64,000 nt of DNA from PWXP01 sp040772845 (GTDB lineage: Bacteria; Planctomycetota; Planctomycetia; Pirellulales; Thermoguttaceae). Where the stretch lies: positions 4,340,001-4,404,000 of the forward strand of contig JAXGXG010000001.1 in NCBI GenBank assembly GCA_040772845.1, in the 5' to 3' direction. Each line of letters opens with the position of its first letter. Positions within the stretch are counted from its first letter, which is position 1. Both the position numbers and the translations under genes were made by a program. The notes under the pieces were generated by a model. The model searched no databases. It was not told the DNA's origin and saw nothing but the letters and a program-made list of their open reading frames with translations. Shown here in pieces: positions 33,501 to 43,700 of the stretch.

Positions 33501-35039
33501 ATGATCGCTTTCGTTATTGGTCTTGCACTGCTCATCGGAGGTTACCTCTTCTATGGGCGGCTGACGGAATCCGCAATTGGCACAGATCCCAGTCGGGTTA
33601 CGCCGGCCGTGGCGCTGGCCGACGGCGTTGACTATGTCGCCATGCCGACGTGGCGGGTCTACCTGATCCAGCTTCTGAACATCGCCGGACTGGGGCCGGT
33701 TTTCGGACCGATTCTGGGCGCATTGTGGGGGCCGCAGGTGTTCCTGTGGGTTGTCTTGGGATGTATCTTCGGCGGCGCCGTTCACGATCTTCTGTCCGGC
33801 GGCATGTCCATCCGTAATCACGGCGCCGGTTTGCCCGATCTGATCAGTCGATACCTTGGCGACACGACCCGGCATTTCACGACTTTCTTCATCATCCTTC
33901 TCATGCTGTTGGTCGGCACGGTGTTCGTGAAGGGGCCGGCCATGTTGCTGGTGCAGATTCTCCCGGCCGAGACGGTCGGTTCCTGGTTAGGGGCAGGGAC
34001 CGTGTCGTGGCTTGATGCGTCCACGTTTGGGCTGTCCAGATGGTTGTGGGTGGTCATGCTGTTGATCTACGCCTATTACATCGTGGCCACGATGCTTCCG
34101 ATCGACGTGCTGATCGGTCGTCTCTACCCGCTCTTTGCCGCTGCGCTTCTGGTCATGGTTTTCGGGTTGGGGATTGCACTGCTAAGCGGCCGGATCGCCA
34201 TGCCGGATTTTACGCTCGCCAACCTGCACCCCAAGCAGTTGCCGGCCTGGCCGCTGATCTTCATCACGGTGAGTTGCGGCGCCGTGAGCGGGTTTCACGC
34301 GACGCAGAGTCCGCTGATGGCGCGATGCCTGAAGAGCGAGAAACACATGCGAGTGGTGTTTTACGGTGCGATGATTGCCGAGGGCGTCATTGCCCTGGTC
34401 TGGGCTTCGGTAGCGCAGGGGTTTTACGGGGGAAGCGAGGGCTTGGCGGAGGCGCTTGCGAGCGGCGGCCCCGGGGGAGTGGTGCACGATACGTGCATTG
34501 CGACGATGGGGCATTTCGGCGGCGCGTTGGCTGTGCTCGGCGTCGTTGTTCTGCCGATCACTTCCGGCGATACGGCCTTTCGGGTCAGCCGGCTGATGCT
34601 GGGCGATTACTTTCACCTTCCGCAGAAGCGTGTTCTCAATCGTTATTTGCTGGCCATTCCGCTGTTCGTGATCTCGTTCGCGATGAACTTCGTGAACTTC
34701 GGTATCGTATGGAGGTACTTCGGCTGGGCCAATCAGACGCTGGCCGCCATCACTCTGTGGGCCGGAACCGTGTTTCTTGCCCGGCGGGCCAGTCGTTGGT
34801 GGATCGCATTCTTCCCGGCCGTCTTCATGACGGTCGTTACCACAAGCTATATCTTCGTAGAGGATATCGGATTGGGGCTCGGGCAGAAGTGGGGAAGCAT
34901 CCTGGGACTCGTCGTCGGACTCCTGAGTGCCGTGATCTTCCTTCTGGTCCGGCCGAATCTTCCGCCGGACGAGGACCGGCCGATGGTTGCCACGGAGCTG
35001 TCCGAGGCGGAGCGAGCCGCCGATTCGGTCGCTTCGTAA
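33501..35039 (+). CDS. cstA: CstA-family carbon starvation/peptide transporter
   Basis: 512 residues with about 13-15 TM segments. Family motifs: FGPILGALWGPQVFLWVVLGCIFGGAVHD, VFVKGPAMLLVQI and FHATQSPLMARCLKSEKHMR. E. coli CstA is about 700 residues, but shorter forms like this one are common in other phyla. Known members take up pyruvate or peptides under carbon limitation; the substrate here is unknown. The ATG at 33501 follows AGGAGA with 7-nt spacing. Confidence 0.9.
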   Translation: MIAFVIGLALLIGGYLFYGRLTESAIGTDPSRVTPAVALADGVDYVAMPTWRVYLIQLLNIAGLGPVFGPILGALWGPQVFLWVVLGCIFGGAVHDLLSGGMSIRNHGAGLPDLISRYLGDTTRHFTTFFIILLMLLVGTVFVKGPAMLLVQILPAETVGSWLGAGTVSWLDASTFGLSRWLWVVMLLIYAYYIVATMLPIDVLIGRLYPLFAAALLVMVFGLGIALLSGRIAMPDFTLANLHPKQLPAWPLIFITVSCGAVSGFHATQSPLMARCLKSEKHMRVVFYGAMIAEGVIALVWASVAQGFYGGSEGLAEALASGGPGGVVHDTCIATMGHFGGALAVLGVVVLPITSGDTAFRVSRLMLGDYFHLPQKRVLNRYLLAIPLFVISFAMNFVNFGIVWRYFGWANQTLAAITLWAGTVFLARRASRWWIAFFPAVFMTVVTTSYIFVEDIGLGLGQKWGSILGLVVGLLSAVIFLLVRPNLPPDEDRPMVATELSEAERAADSVAS

Positions 35040-35141
35040 GCGTTTGCATCAGGTGCAAGGGTCGCCGGTCGATTTCACTCGGTCGAATCAGCTCCATTTG
35101 TTTCTACAGAAGAAATCAAGAAGATGCCGCCGTGAAGTTGG

Positions 35142-35762
35142 TCATTGACCGGATCGCCATAAGTCGGTGGCAGATCGGAGCCGTCGGCTCAGCTCACGCA
35201 CGGCCCAGCGGGTCTCCAACGCCAGCATGAACTCGCTCATCTCGGCTCGTTTTGCGGTGTCTGCATGCTCCTTGACGGCCGAAAGCTGCTCCATAGCATT
35301 CGCCATTAGCCCCGGATGTGACTGGCCGCTCGCGACCGACGCAGGCGCAATCTCGTCCAGGCCGCGCCATTGCTGAAGCGTATCGATCAGCCGGTCGAGG
35401 TAGCTCACCCGCTCGGCAACGGAAAGGGCCGCATAACAGCCGGCCTTCGCCTGCATCCATGGCCCCACCAACAAGGGGACGTTTTCACACAATTGCAGGC
35501 GTTGCGCATCGGTGAGTTCGGAGGCGGTGGCCGGCCAGTCGATTTCGCCGGAGAACTCCTCTTCCAATCGCAGGGCGAGCGCTTCACGCGTCGCCGTGGG
35601 CACGTGTGTCAGGTCTTGGGTGACCAACCAGCGGATCAATTCCCGCCGGTTTGCGTGCTCCGGATCGGGCAGACGCGGATAGAGTAGCGCGGCTGCGGCA
35701 ATCGCGGCCGCCGCCAGAAGGGCTGCAGAAACCAGGACTGTCAAGATACCGCGATGACGCAT
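35142..35762 (-). CDS. Membrane-anchored helical protein of unknown function
   Basis: 206 residues from the ATG at 35762; the frame extends to 35807 but the extra 15 residues are Ser-rich and lack support. One N-terminal TM segment (ILTVLVSAALLAAAAIAAAALLY) is followed by a soluble alpha-helical domain rich in Leu, Ala and Glu. No recognisable motif. Antisense to and convergent with the cstA region, it stands alone. Confidence 0.6.
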   Translation of the reverse strand: MRHRGILTVLVSAALLAAAAIAAAALLYPRLPDPEHANRRELIRWLVTQDLTHVPTATREALALRLEEEFSGEIDWPATASELTDAQRLQLCENVPLLVGPWMQAKAGCYAALSVAERVSYLDRLIDTLQQWRGLDEIAPASVASGQSHPGLMANAMEQLSAVKEHADTAKRAEMSEFMLALETRWAVRELSRRLRSATDLWRSGQ

Positions 35763-36020
35763 GAAAACCGCTCTCAGGCTGCTGCTCGAGGAAAAAGGCG
35801 TAAACACTCCCTATTACACAGTCTATTGTAGCACGCCCGGCCTGGAAAGGGCCACCAGAAAACCCGGCGTAACCCTTCCTGCGAGGCGAGAACACCGATA
35901 AGCTGGTATGCGCCGGTCTGAACAGTCCGGACTAAAAAGACTGTCCGGCTTAGGCGCCGATGCGAGATGCAATAAGACTGTGGGGTTGAATACGAGATTT
36001 CTCAGAAAGGCAGCAGCCCG

Positions 36021-37388
36021 ATGTCGCAAGATTCGTTGCAGCGGAAGTTCGGCTTGTCCACCGCGACCTATGTGGTCATCGCCAGTATGGTTGGGACCGG
36101 GATTCTCGTCTCGCCCGGCTACATGATGGCATCGCTTCAGAACCATTGGGCAATTCTCGGGTTGTGGGCCCTGGGGGGAACACTGGCTTTGTGTGGCGCC
36201 CTGTGTGTGGCGGAGTTGGCCGCCGCCTTGCCGCGGGCCGGCGGTGAATACGTTTATCTTCGCGAGGCGTACGGGCCCATGCCGGCATTTCTGTCGGGTT
36301 GGACCTCGTTTTTTCTCGGGTTCTCCGCGCCGCTGGCGGTAGCAAGTTACATTGCGGCCCTGTATCTCCTGACACCTTTCGGGTGGGGCGAGGGGTACCG
36401 GATTCAGATTGTGGCGGCAGTGATTATCGTCACAATTACCTTGCCGAACCTCTTCGGCCATCGCCATTCCGCCTGGATGCAGAACGTCACGACGCTCATC
36501 AAGCTCGGCCTCTTTGTGGGACTGGTCGTCTCGGCCGTGCTGTTTGGCGGCGGGCAGTTTGCCCGTATTACGGAAGGACAAACCATCCGGCATATTGAAT
36601 GGAAGACGGCTGCGACCCAGTTGTTCTTCGTCATGTTTGCCTACAGCGGCTGGAACGCCGCCGGCTATCTGGCCGGCGAGGTCCGAAACCCGGGGCGAAT
36701 TCTTCCCCGTTCGCTCCTTCTAGGAACGGCATCGGTGGTCCTCCTGTATCTGGCTGTCAACCTTGTGTTCGTTTACTCTGTGCCCTTGGCCGACGTGGGG
36801 TTTCATAATGCGGAACAAGTCCCGAATCTGGCGGTTGAGAATCTCTTCGGCCCACACGCATCCAATGTCTTTTCCGTACTGTTGGGCGTGACCTTCCTGG
36901 CAACCGTCAATGCATTCATCATCACCGGGCCACGCGTGTACTATGCAATGGCCCAGGATGGCTTGTTTCCTGCAATCGCCTCGCGGATCAGCCGGAGAGG
37001 GCAGGTTCCCGTCTATGCGATGCTGCTGCAGAGCCTGTGTGCGATCGGTATTCTGTTCGCCATGGACTTTCAGAATCTATTCAAATATGCTTCGGTGGGA
37101 CTGTCGTTGTTCGCCATGCTCTTCATTGGCGCCGTATTCGTTCTCCGGTGGCGGCGCCCCAAGTTGGAGAGGCCGTTTCGCGTTCCGGGCTACCCGGTCG
37201 TTCCTGCCGTGTTCATGGCGGTGACGATCTTCATGGCCGTCTCCGCGTTCCATCAGTGGCTCAGGCCATCGCTTTGGAGCGTAGGCAGCATTCTTGCAGG
37301 CGTTCCGGTCTATTATGTCTGGTTGTTCTGCCGGCGCCCCAGATACAAGAACGGTTGCGAAGAAGACAAGACGGCACGGCAGGAGTAG
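36021..37388 (+). CDS. APC-superfamily amino acid permease
   Basis: 455 residues with 12 predicted TM segments. The TM1 signature VIASMVGTGILVSPGYMM and the TM6-type motif FVMFAYSGWNAAGYLAGEVRNPGRILPRSL are typical of LAT/APA-type amino acid exchangers and permeases. It also has the TM8-like AFIITGPRVYYAMAQDGLFP. The substrate cannot be inferred. ATG at 36021, with AAAGG upstream; preceded by about 250 bp of non-coding sequence. Confidence 0.92.
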   Translation: MSQDSLQRKFGLSTATYVVIASMVGTGILVSPGYMMASLQNHWAILGLWALGGTLALCGALCVAELAAALPRAGGEYVYLREAYGPMPAFLSGWTSFFLGFSAPLAVASYIAALYLLTPFGWGEGYRIQIVAAVIIVTITLPNLFGHRHSAWMQNVTTLIKLGLFVGLVVSAVLFGGGQFARITEGQTIRHIEWKTAATQLFFVMFAYSGWNAAGYLAGEVRNPGRILPRSLLLGTASVVLLYLAVNLVFVYSVPLADVGFHNAEQVPNLAVENLFGPHASNVFSVLLGVTFLATVNAFIITGPRVYYAMAQDGLFPAIASRISRRGQVPVYAMLLQSLCAIGILFAMDFQNLFKYASVGLSLFAMLFIGAVFVLRWRRPKLERPFRVPGYPVVPAVFMAVTIFMAVSAFHQWLRPSLWSVGSILAGVPVYYVWLFCRRPRYKNGCEEDKTARQE

Positions 37389-37676
37389 TCCCTGCTTCGG
37401 CCGGAAGAGGAATAGCCGCCTGTAGTCCGGATTATTCATCTACGTAGGGTGGGTCGAGGTCGCGTAGATCGTTGGTGGGTCCGCACAAGCCGCAACCGAG
37501 CTGATTTACAGCCCGCCCCCTGGAACAAGGCGCGCATCAGCGACCGATGACCCACCAAAGAAGCGGCTTGTTTGACCCACCCTACCTATCGCGAATAATC
37601 CGGGGTAGTCCCAATGCAAGAAGACCGTCTGAAGGCGGAACTACGAACCGAACATGCACGAGAAACGCAGGAACCG
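37389..37676. other. Intergenic region with nested inverted repeat and CCGTCTGAAGGCGG element
   Basis: No gene. Contains the 142-bp nested palindrome listed separately and, at 37626-37649, one more copy of the CTGAAGGCGGAACTACGAAC repeat seen at 2134 (reverse), 3716 and 24060. Confidence 0.7.
37443..37584. repeat. Nested inverted repeat (GTAGGGTGGGTC / GACCCACCCTAC)
   Basis: The outer arms GTAGGGTGGGTC (near 37444) and GACCCACCCTAC (near 37573) enclose inner arms TTGGTGGGTC and GACCCACCAA, plus ACAAGCC/GGCTTGT. This MITE-like or REP-like unit of about 140 bp has no coding capacity. GTAGGGTGGGTC-type repeats are widespread in bacteria. Confidence 0.8.
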
Positions 37677-37727
37677 AAAAACCCGCCGTCGGCCTCCACG
37701 CGGTTGCGAGGAGACCGAGGCGGGTTC
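37677..37727 (-). terminator. Rho-independent terminator of the giant gene
   Basis: On the minus strand AACCCGCC pairs with GGCGGGTT, with a second paired segment (GGTCTCC/GGAGGCC) inside, followed by TTTTTCGG. It lies about 30 nt after the stop of the 3188-codon gene. Confidence 0.8.
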
Positions 37728-37756
37728 GGGTTTCGCGACGTCAATTCCTTGACGCT

Positions 37757-40700
37757 CTAGCTCCAGTAGACCTTCAGGGCCTCGTCCACCGCCTGCACTT
37801 GCAGGGAGTTTTCCGACTTCTCGCGCCGGCTCTCGGCCAGATCGTCCAGCCAAGCCATGGTGCGATAAGCCTGTTCGGGCACTGCGGCGGCGGCCAGATC
37901 GCCGGCGGGCAACAGGCGAACACCGGCGGCCAGCGTCGGCTTCATCAGGCCTTCGGCCTCGTGGCTGTAGCCGAGCAGATGGCCCATCTCGTGCATGACC
38001 ACGGTCAGCAGGTCCATGTTCTGGGCGGCTTCCGAGCCTGCTTGGGCTGCCAGTTGACTTTCCACACCGGTCGCCTCGAAGGCGTCGTCGGTTGTGCCGA
38101 CGTACCAGCCGAAGCCAGCGGCATCGTCGTCGATCAGGATCGAGTCGCCCGTCGTCATGGCCAGTTTCTGGCCTGCCAGATCGGCAATATGGACTTGGAA
38201 CGCCATCTGTTCCAGGTCGGAAGACAGGCGGAGGACCGCCTCTTCGACCACGGCCTTAAGGTCGTTGACCGCAAGCGTCTCGGCCTCCGGCTGCCCCTCG
38301 GCCGGCGTCCCTTCCGCCTGCATAGCAGCCGCGGTGAAATTGCCGACCATGACATGGTCCCAACCGGCGGAAGCGCTCCATCGGGTCCACTTGGCGTTGG
38401 TGAAGGCGGTTCCAGTCGAGCTGGCGATCCACCAGTCGCCGTTATGGCTTACCCGGCCGACAAGGTCATCGGCGCCATCGCCATTGAAATCGCCGACCAT
38501 GATGTTAGTCCAGTCGACGTTGGCGCTCCATCGGGTCCACTTGGCGTTGGTGAAACCGTTGGCGCCGTTACTGGCGGCGACCCACCAGTCGCCATTATGG
38601 CTTACCCGGCCGACGAGATCGTCAGTACCATCGCCGTTGAAATCACCGACCATGATGCTCGTCCAGTCGACGTTCGTGCTCCAACGGGTCCACTTGGCGT
38701 TGGTGAAACCGTTGGCGCCGTTACTGGCGGCGACCCACCAGTCGCCATTATGGCTTACCCGGCCGACGAGATCGTCAGTACCGTCGCCGTTGAAATCACC
38801 GACCATGATGCTCGTCCAGTCGACGTTCGTGCTCCAACGGGTCCACTTGGCGTTGGTGAAACCGTTGGCGCCGTTACTGGTGGCGACCCACCAGTCGCCA
38901 TTATGGCTTACCCGGCCGACGAGATCGTCAGCACCATCGCCGTTGAAATCGCCGACCATGATGCTCGTCCAGTCGACGTTCGTGCTCCAACGGGTCCATC
39001 TCTGATTGGTGAACGTGCCGTCGCCATTGCTGGTGGCGACCCACCAGTCACCATTATGGCTTACCCGCCCGACGATATCATCGAGCCCGTCGCCGTTGAA
39101 ATCGCCGGTCATGACGTCAACCCAGTTGACGCCCGTACTCCACTTCGTGCCCAACTGGTTAGCGAAGGAGCTGATCCCATCGCTTTCGCCGACCCACCAT
39201 CCGCCGTTGGATGCCCAGCCGACGAGATCAAACAGGGTCTTTGTAGAACCGCTGCCGGGGACGGTTCCGCCGGATGGCGGATCCTCGCTGCTGGTTGCAC
39301 TGGCGGTCATGCCAACGGGGCGATGGAAGACGCCCGTTCCGCTGCCGTCCGGGCCGACCCAAACGACGACAAAGTCGCCGTTGGCGTCAACGGCGATGTC
39401 AGGCGTTACCTGATCGCCCACCGTATTGGCGTTCACACGGAACTCGCCCAAGGCCGTACCGGTGCCAGGGTTGATCCAGTCGGCGCCGTTGGCATTGAAG
39501 GCGCGGGCGAAGACACCGAAGTCCTTCACACCATCTTCGCGATCCTGGCCCATCGTCGTCCAGGTAACCACGAAGTTCCCGGAGTTGTCCATGTCCACCG
39601 ACGGCTGCCACTGGTAGTTCGTGGTGTACTGGTTCACCCGGAATTCTGTGGCGTCCAAGGCGCCCCCCGATGCACTGTAGCGACGGGCGTAGATGCCGTA
39701 ATCGCTCCCATCCCGGCCGAAGTCGGCCCAGACCACGACGAAGTTCCCGGCGAGGTCCATGGCAACAGACGGATCCTGCTGCTTGTCGTCGGTGCGACTA
39801 TTGATCAGGAACTCGCCGCCTACCTTGTTGCCGGCCGCGTTGTAACGCTGCCCGTAGATTCCCCACTGATTGCCATCCTGCTTTTCACTCTGCCAGATGA
39901 CCACGAAGTTGCCGTCGGCATCCATGGCCACGTCAGGATTCGTCTGGTTGTTCTGAGCATAGGCATTCACCAGGAACTCGTTGGTTACGGCACTGCCGTA
40001 AGGATTGAAGACCCGAGCATAGATGCTCGCCGTAGGAGCACTGCTGCGGGCATCCTGGCCATAGCTGGCCCAGGCAATGACGAAATTGCCGCTGCCGTCC
40101 ACGGCCACCGCCGGTACGCTTTGGGCTTCGGGAACGTGCTGGTTCACCCGGAACTGATCGCCAAGCGGCACGCCGAAGGCATCGTACACACGGGCCCAGA
40201 TTCCCGACTCGTCCGTTTCGCCTTCACCTGCCCAGGTCACTACGAAATTGCCGAAGCTATCCATGGCCACGTCCGGTTGGACTTGCGATCCGCTATCGAA
40301 GGAGCAGACCGTGAACTGAACGCCCACTTTCGTTCCGGCGGCCGTGTACCGCTGACCGACGATATTCCCTTGGTTATACCAGTCAGTCCCCGTGCCACGG
40401 GTTACCCAAATGGCAACGTAGTCGCCGTCGGCATTGGAGGCCACGCAGGGGCTGTCTTGGTTGCCGAGAATCGAGTCGGTGACGGATTCGTCCTCGTCGT
40501 CGTCGCCAGGATCGCCCGGCCCCGGTGCGGGATCTTCATCGTCGTCCGACCCCATCCGAATGACGAATTCACGGTTGAACGTGCCGCCAGGCACGCCGTT
40601 GTAGTCGCCGTCGAGTGCGTTACCGAAGATATCTTCGACACGCGGGCTGATGGACAGGACATACCGGCCTTCATCCAACGCCTGCAATCCGGTTTCACCG

Positions 40701-43700
40701 GCGTCACCGTCGAAGGTTACAGTGGCCTGATACTTCTGGGTTGCCTCATTGAACGCGAAGCTGACCGACGAAACGCCGCCGAAGACAACGCTGCCATCAC
40801 GCGTGAGGGTCCAGTTGCTTGTGTTCAAAATGCTGTTCGTGCCGCCGGCGCCATCTTCGACGTTCAAATTCTCGTCGAAGTTCAACACGAACTGAGCCAC
40901 CGTGTAAGGAAGTACATCGCCCGAAAGGACCTGATCGAGCTCCGAGTCGGGATCCACGGCAAACACGTCGCTTACCACCGGTCCGGCATCGTCAAGCACC
41001 TTTTCGTACCGCTGGTAGAATACCCCCTGCAGGTCGCCGATACCGGCGCCGCTCCAGACGACCATGAAGTCGCCGGTGGCGTCCATGGCCACACTCGGAT
41101 AACGCTGATCGCCGCTGAGGGTGGTGTGGACGCGAACCTCGCTGCCCGATTCGCCATTGGGGCCGACGAATGTATTGCCTTCCATGGCGGCCGTGCTAAC
41201 GTACCGCTGAGCGAATACGCCGAAACTGCTCGCCGAGTCGGAGCCGCCGGTGGCGGCATCCGGCTTGTCCTGGAAGCTCTCCCATACGATAACGAAGTCG
41301 CCGTCGGCATCCATGGATACCTGCGAGTACTGCTGGTCGCCGTCCGCAAACGTATTGACCAGGAACTCATTGCTGACGGCGGTTCCGCCGGAATCGAAGC
41401 GGCGGGCGTAGACGCCGTTTTCGCCGCCGGCGCCGGCGCCGGGCCCGCTTCCTACGCCATCCTGGCCGAAGCTGGTCCAGGTCACGACGAAGTTGCCAAC
41501 CGAGTCCGCTGCGACGCTGGACCACATCTGGTTGCTTGTGATGGTCTGGTTCACCAGGATTTCACCGGTGCCGGTGCTGGTGATCATGTCGATCCAGCTC
41601 GCGTAGTCGGAAACGCGGACGTCGCCACCGATATCGCCGTAGCTGGAGTTGATCCCCTCGAGGTAATCGTGCTCGCCTGGGACCGACAGACCGTAGCTGG
41701 TCACGCCGTAGATGACCCCGTTGACCAGATTTGGGCCGCCCGAGTCGCCCGGCGCGCCGCAGATCTCTTCGTTACCAAGCCCCGTGTCGTTAATTCCCAG
41801 CAGGGTGCCCAACGCATCGTATTGCGCGTCTCCGTTGTCGAAGTCGTACATTAGCGTATCGCCGTAGTAACCGAACGCGCTGTCGAGCACCTCGTACACG
41901 TTCTGACCCGTTCGCTTCTGCTGATCGCTGTACGTGTGACCCGTCTCGCCCGTTCCCGTAGCCCCGAAGCCGACCTTCTGGAACGTTCTGCCGATCTCGT
42001 CGGATCCGCGGTAAATGTCGTAGACATCCACGCCGGCAGATACAGGCTGGGCCAATACGATCACGGCGATGTCGCCGCCGTCGCCGACGTTCCCACTCCA
42101 CAGCGGATGTACGTAGACCTCGGAGACGGCCAACTGGACCGTGCCGGTCTCCAGGTAGAGGATGACCGTCAAATCCTCGGGCGCAACGGCATTGCCGTAG
42201 TCGTCGCAAACCACGTGGGCGGCCGTCAGGACATGCCGCCCGCTCAACAGGACGGCGCCCGAGCCGTACCAGCCTTGGTCGCATACGATCTGCGTCACGC
42301 CGTCGTACCCTTCGCCCGGGTTGACCAGGTAGTTGTCCGGATCTTCCACGGTTGTCATGAGCGGGTCGATACTCCAGCCGACGGGCAGAGAAGACTCGGT
42401 GCTGGCAATAATGCCATCGAGCGACGCCCTGGAGCTGCGGACTGCGTCGTTGCTGAGGAACTGCCGTGCATAGACATTGGTTTCGTACGGCGCGTCTCCA
42501 TCCTGGCCGCTGGAGGTCCAACTCACGACAATCGTGCCGTCGGAACTCATGGCGACGTCGGGAGACGTCTGGTTGCCGTCGGTGGTCTGGTTGACCAGGA
42601 ATTCGCCCGCCGCGCCTTGCACCTCGGTGCTGATCTCGATCCGGGCGCCGGGCTCGCCGGAGACCGTGGCATGATCGATCGCCATTTGCGGAACGTCCAT
42701 GCTGCCGTCGCTATTGACAAAGGCGACGACGATTTGCGTGCTGCTGATGGCGTAGACCTCGACCTCGGCCCCAAGGCGTTCGAGTTCCGCCTGGACCGTG
42801 TCCACAATTGCAAACGTGTTGCCGCTAAACGTGATGTCGTTGGTCACGTCGGGTGCGGCCGAGTCGCCGGCCCAGCGGATGGCGAACGTGCCGGTTGGCG
42901 AGTTGACGAAGTTGATCATCTGGATCTCGTCCGTACCGCCGATCGGGTTCCCCTGGGTATCGTAGCGCTGGCCGTACACGCCCCAGCCGCTTCCATCCTG
43001 GCCCAGGCTCTGCCAGACGATGATGAAATCGCCGTCGGTATCCATGGCCACGGCGGGTTGATTCTGGGCGCCTTCGGTGGTGGCGTTGACCAGGAAGGCT
43101 TCGCCAAGCGCATTGCCTGCCGCGTCGTAGCGACGCGCCCAGATATCCCAGCTCGTCTCGGACGATTGCTGCGTCCAGGTAACGACGAAGTCGCCGTCGG
43201 CGTCGCGCGCCACCGATGCCTGACCGGCTGTCAGGTCCGAGGTGACGCAGATTTCGTTGTTCGTCCAGGCCGTTCCCGTGGCCGGGTTGATGACCTCCAG
43301 AACGGAGACAGTGGACTGGCGGCCTTCCGTGGTATCCGTCCACGTGGTGGCGTACAGTTTTGCATAGATGCCTTCGGAGCCGGTGGCGGAATTCTTCCAC
43401 ACGGTGACGTAGTTGCCTTCACCGTCGGAGGCGACCGCATTCGTACCGGGCTCGGTATACTGGCCGCCGTCGGTTTCGGTATTCACCCGCGTCTCGCCGC
43501 CTTCCGGCACGGTTACGGTGAAATCGCGGTCGAAGACCTGGCCGTCAACCTCATACCCCGTGCGCCCCAGGGCGTTACCGGCCCGGTCACGGAGCGAGTT
43601 GAGCGCCACGATCTGATAGTGCCCGTCGTCAAGCGACGTAATGCCATCGCCCATGCCATTCCCGTCCAGGACGATCACGGCTTCCCATTTGTTGCTTCCA

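Noticed and set aside
37547..41854. A 1435-codon open frame on the plus strand
   Set aside because: It lies antisense to the 3188-residue protein, has Arg/Val/Asp-rich mirror composition (repeated VDVRAPTGPLGVGE text) and no start signal. High-GC antisense shadow.
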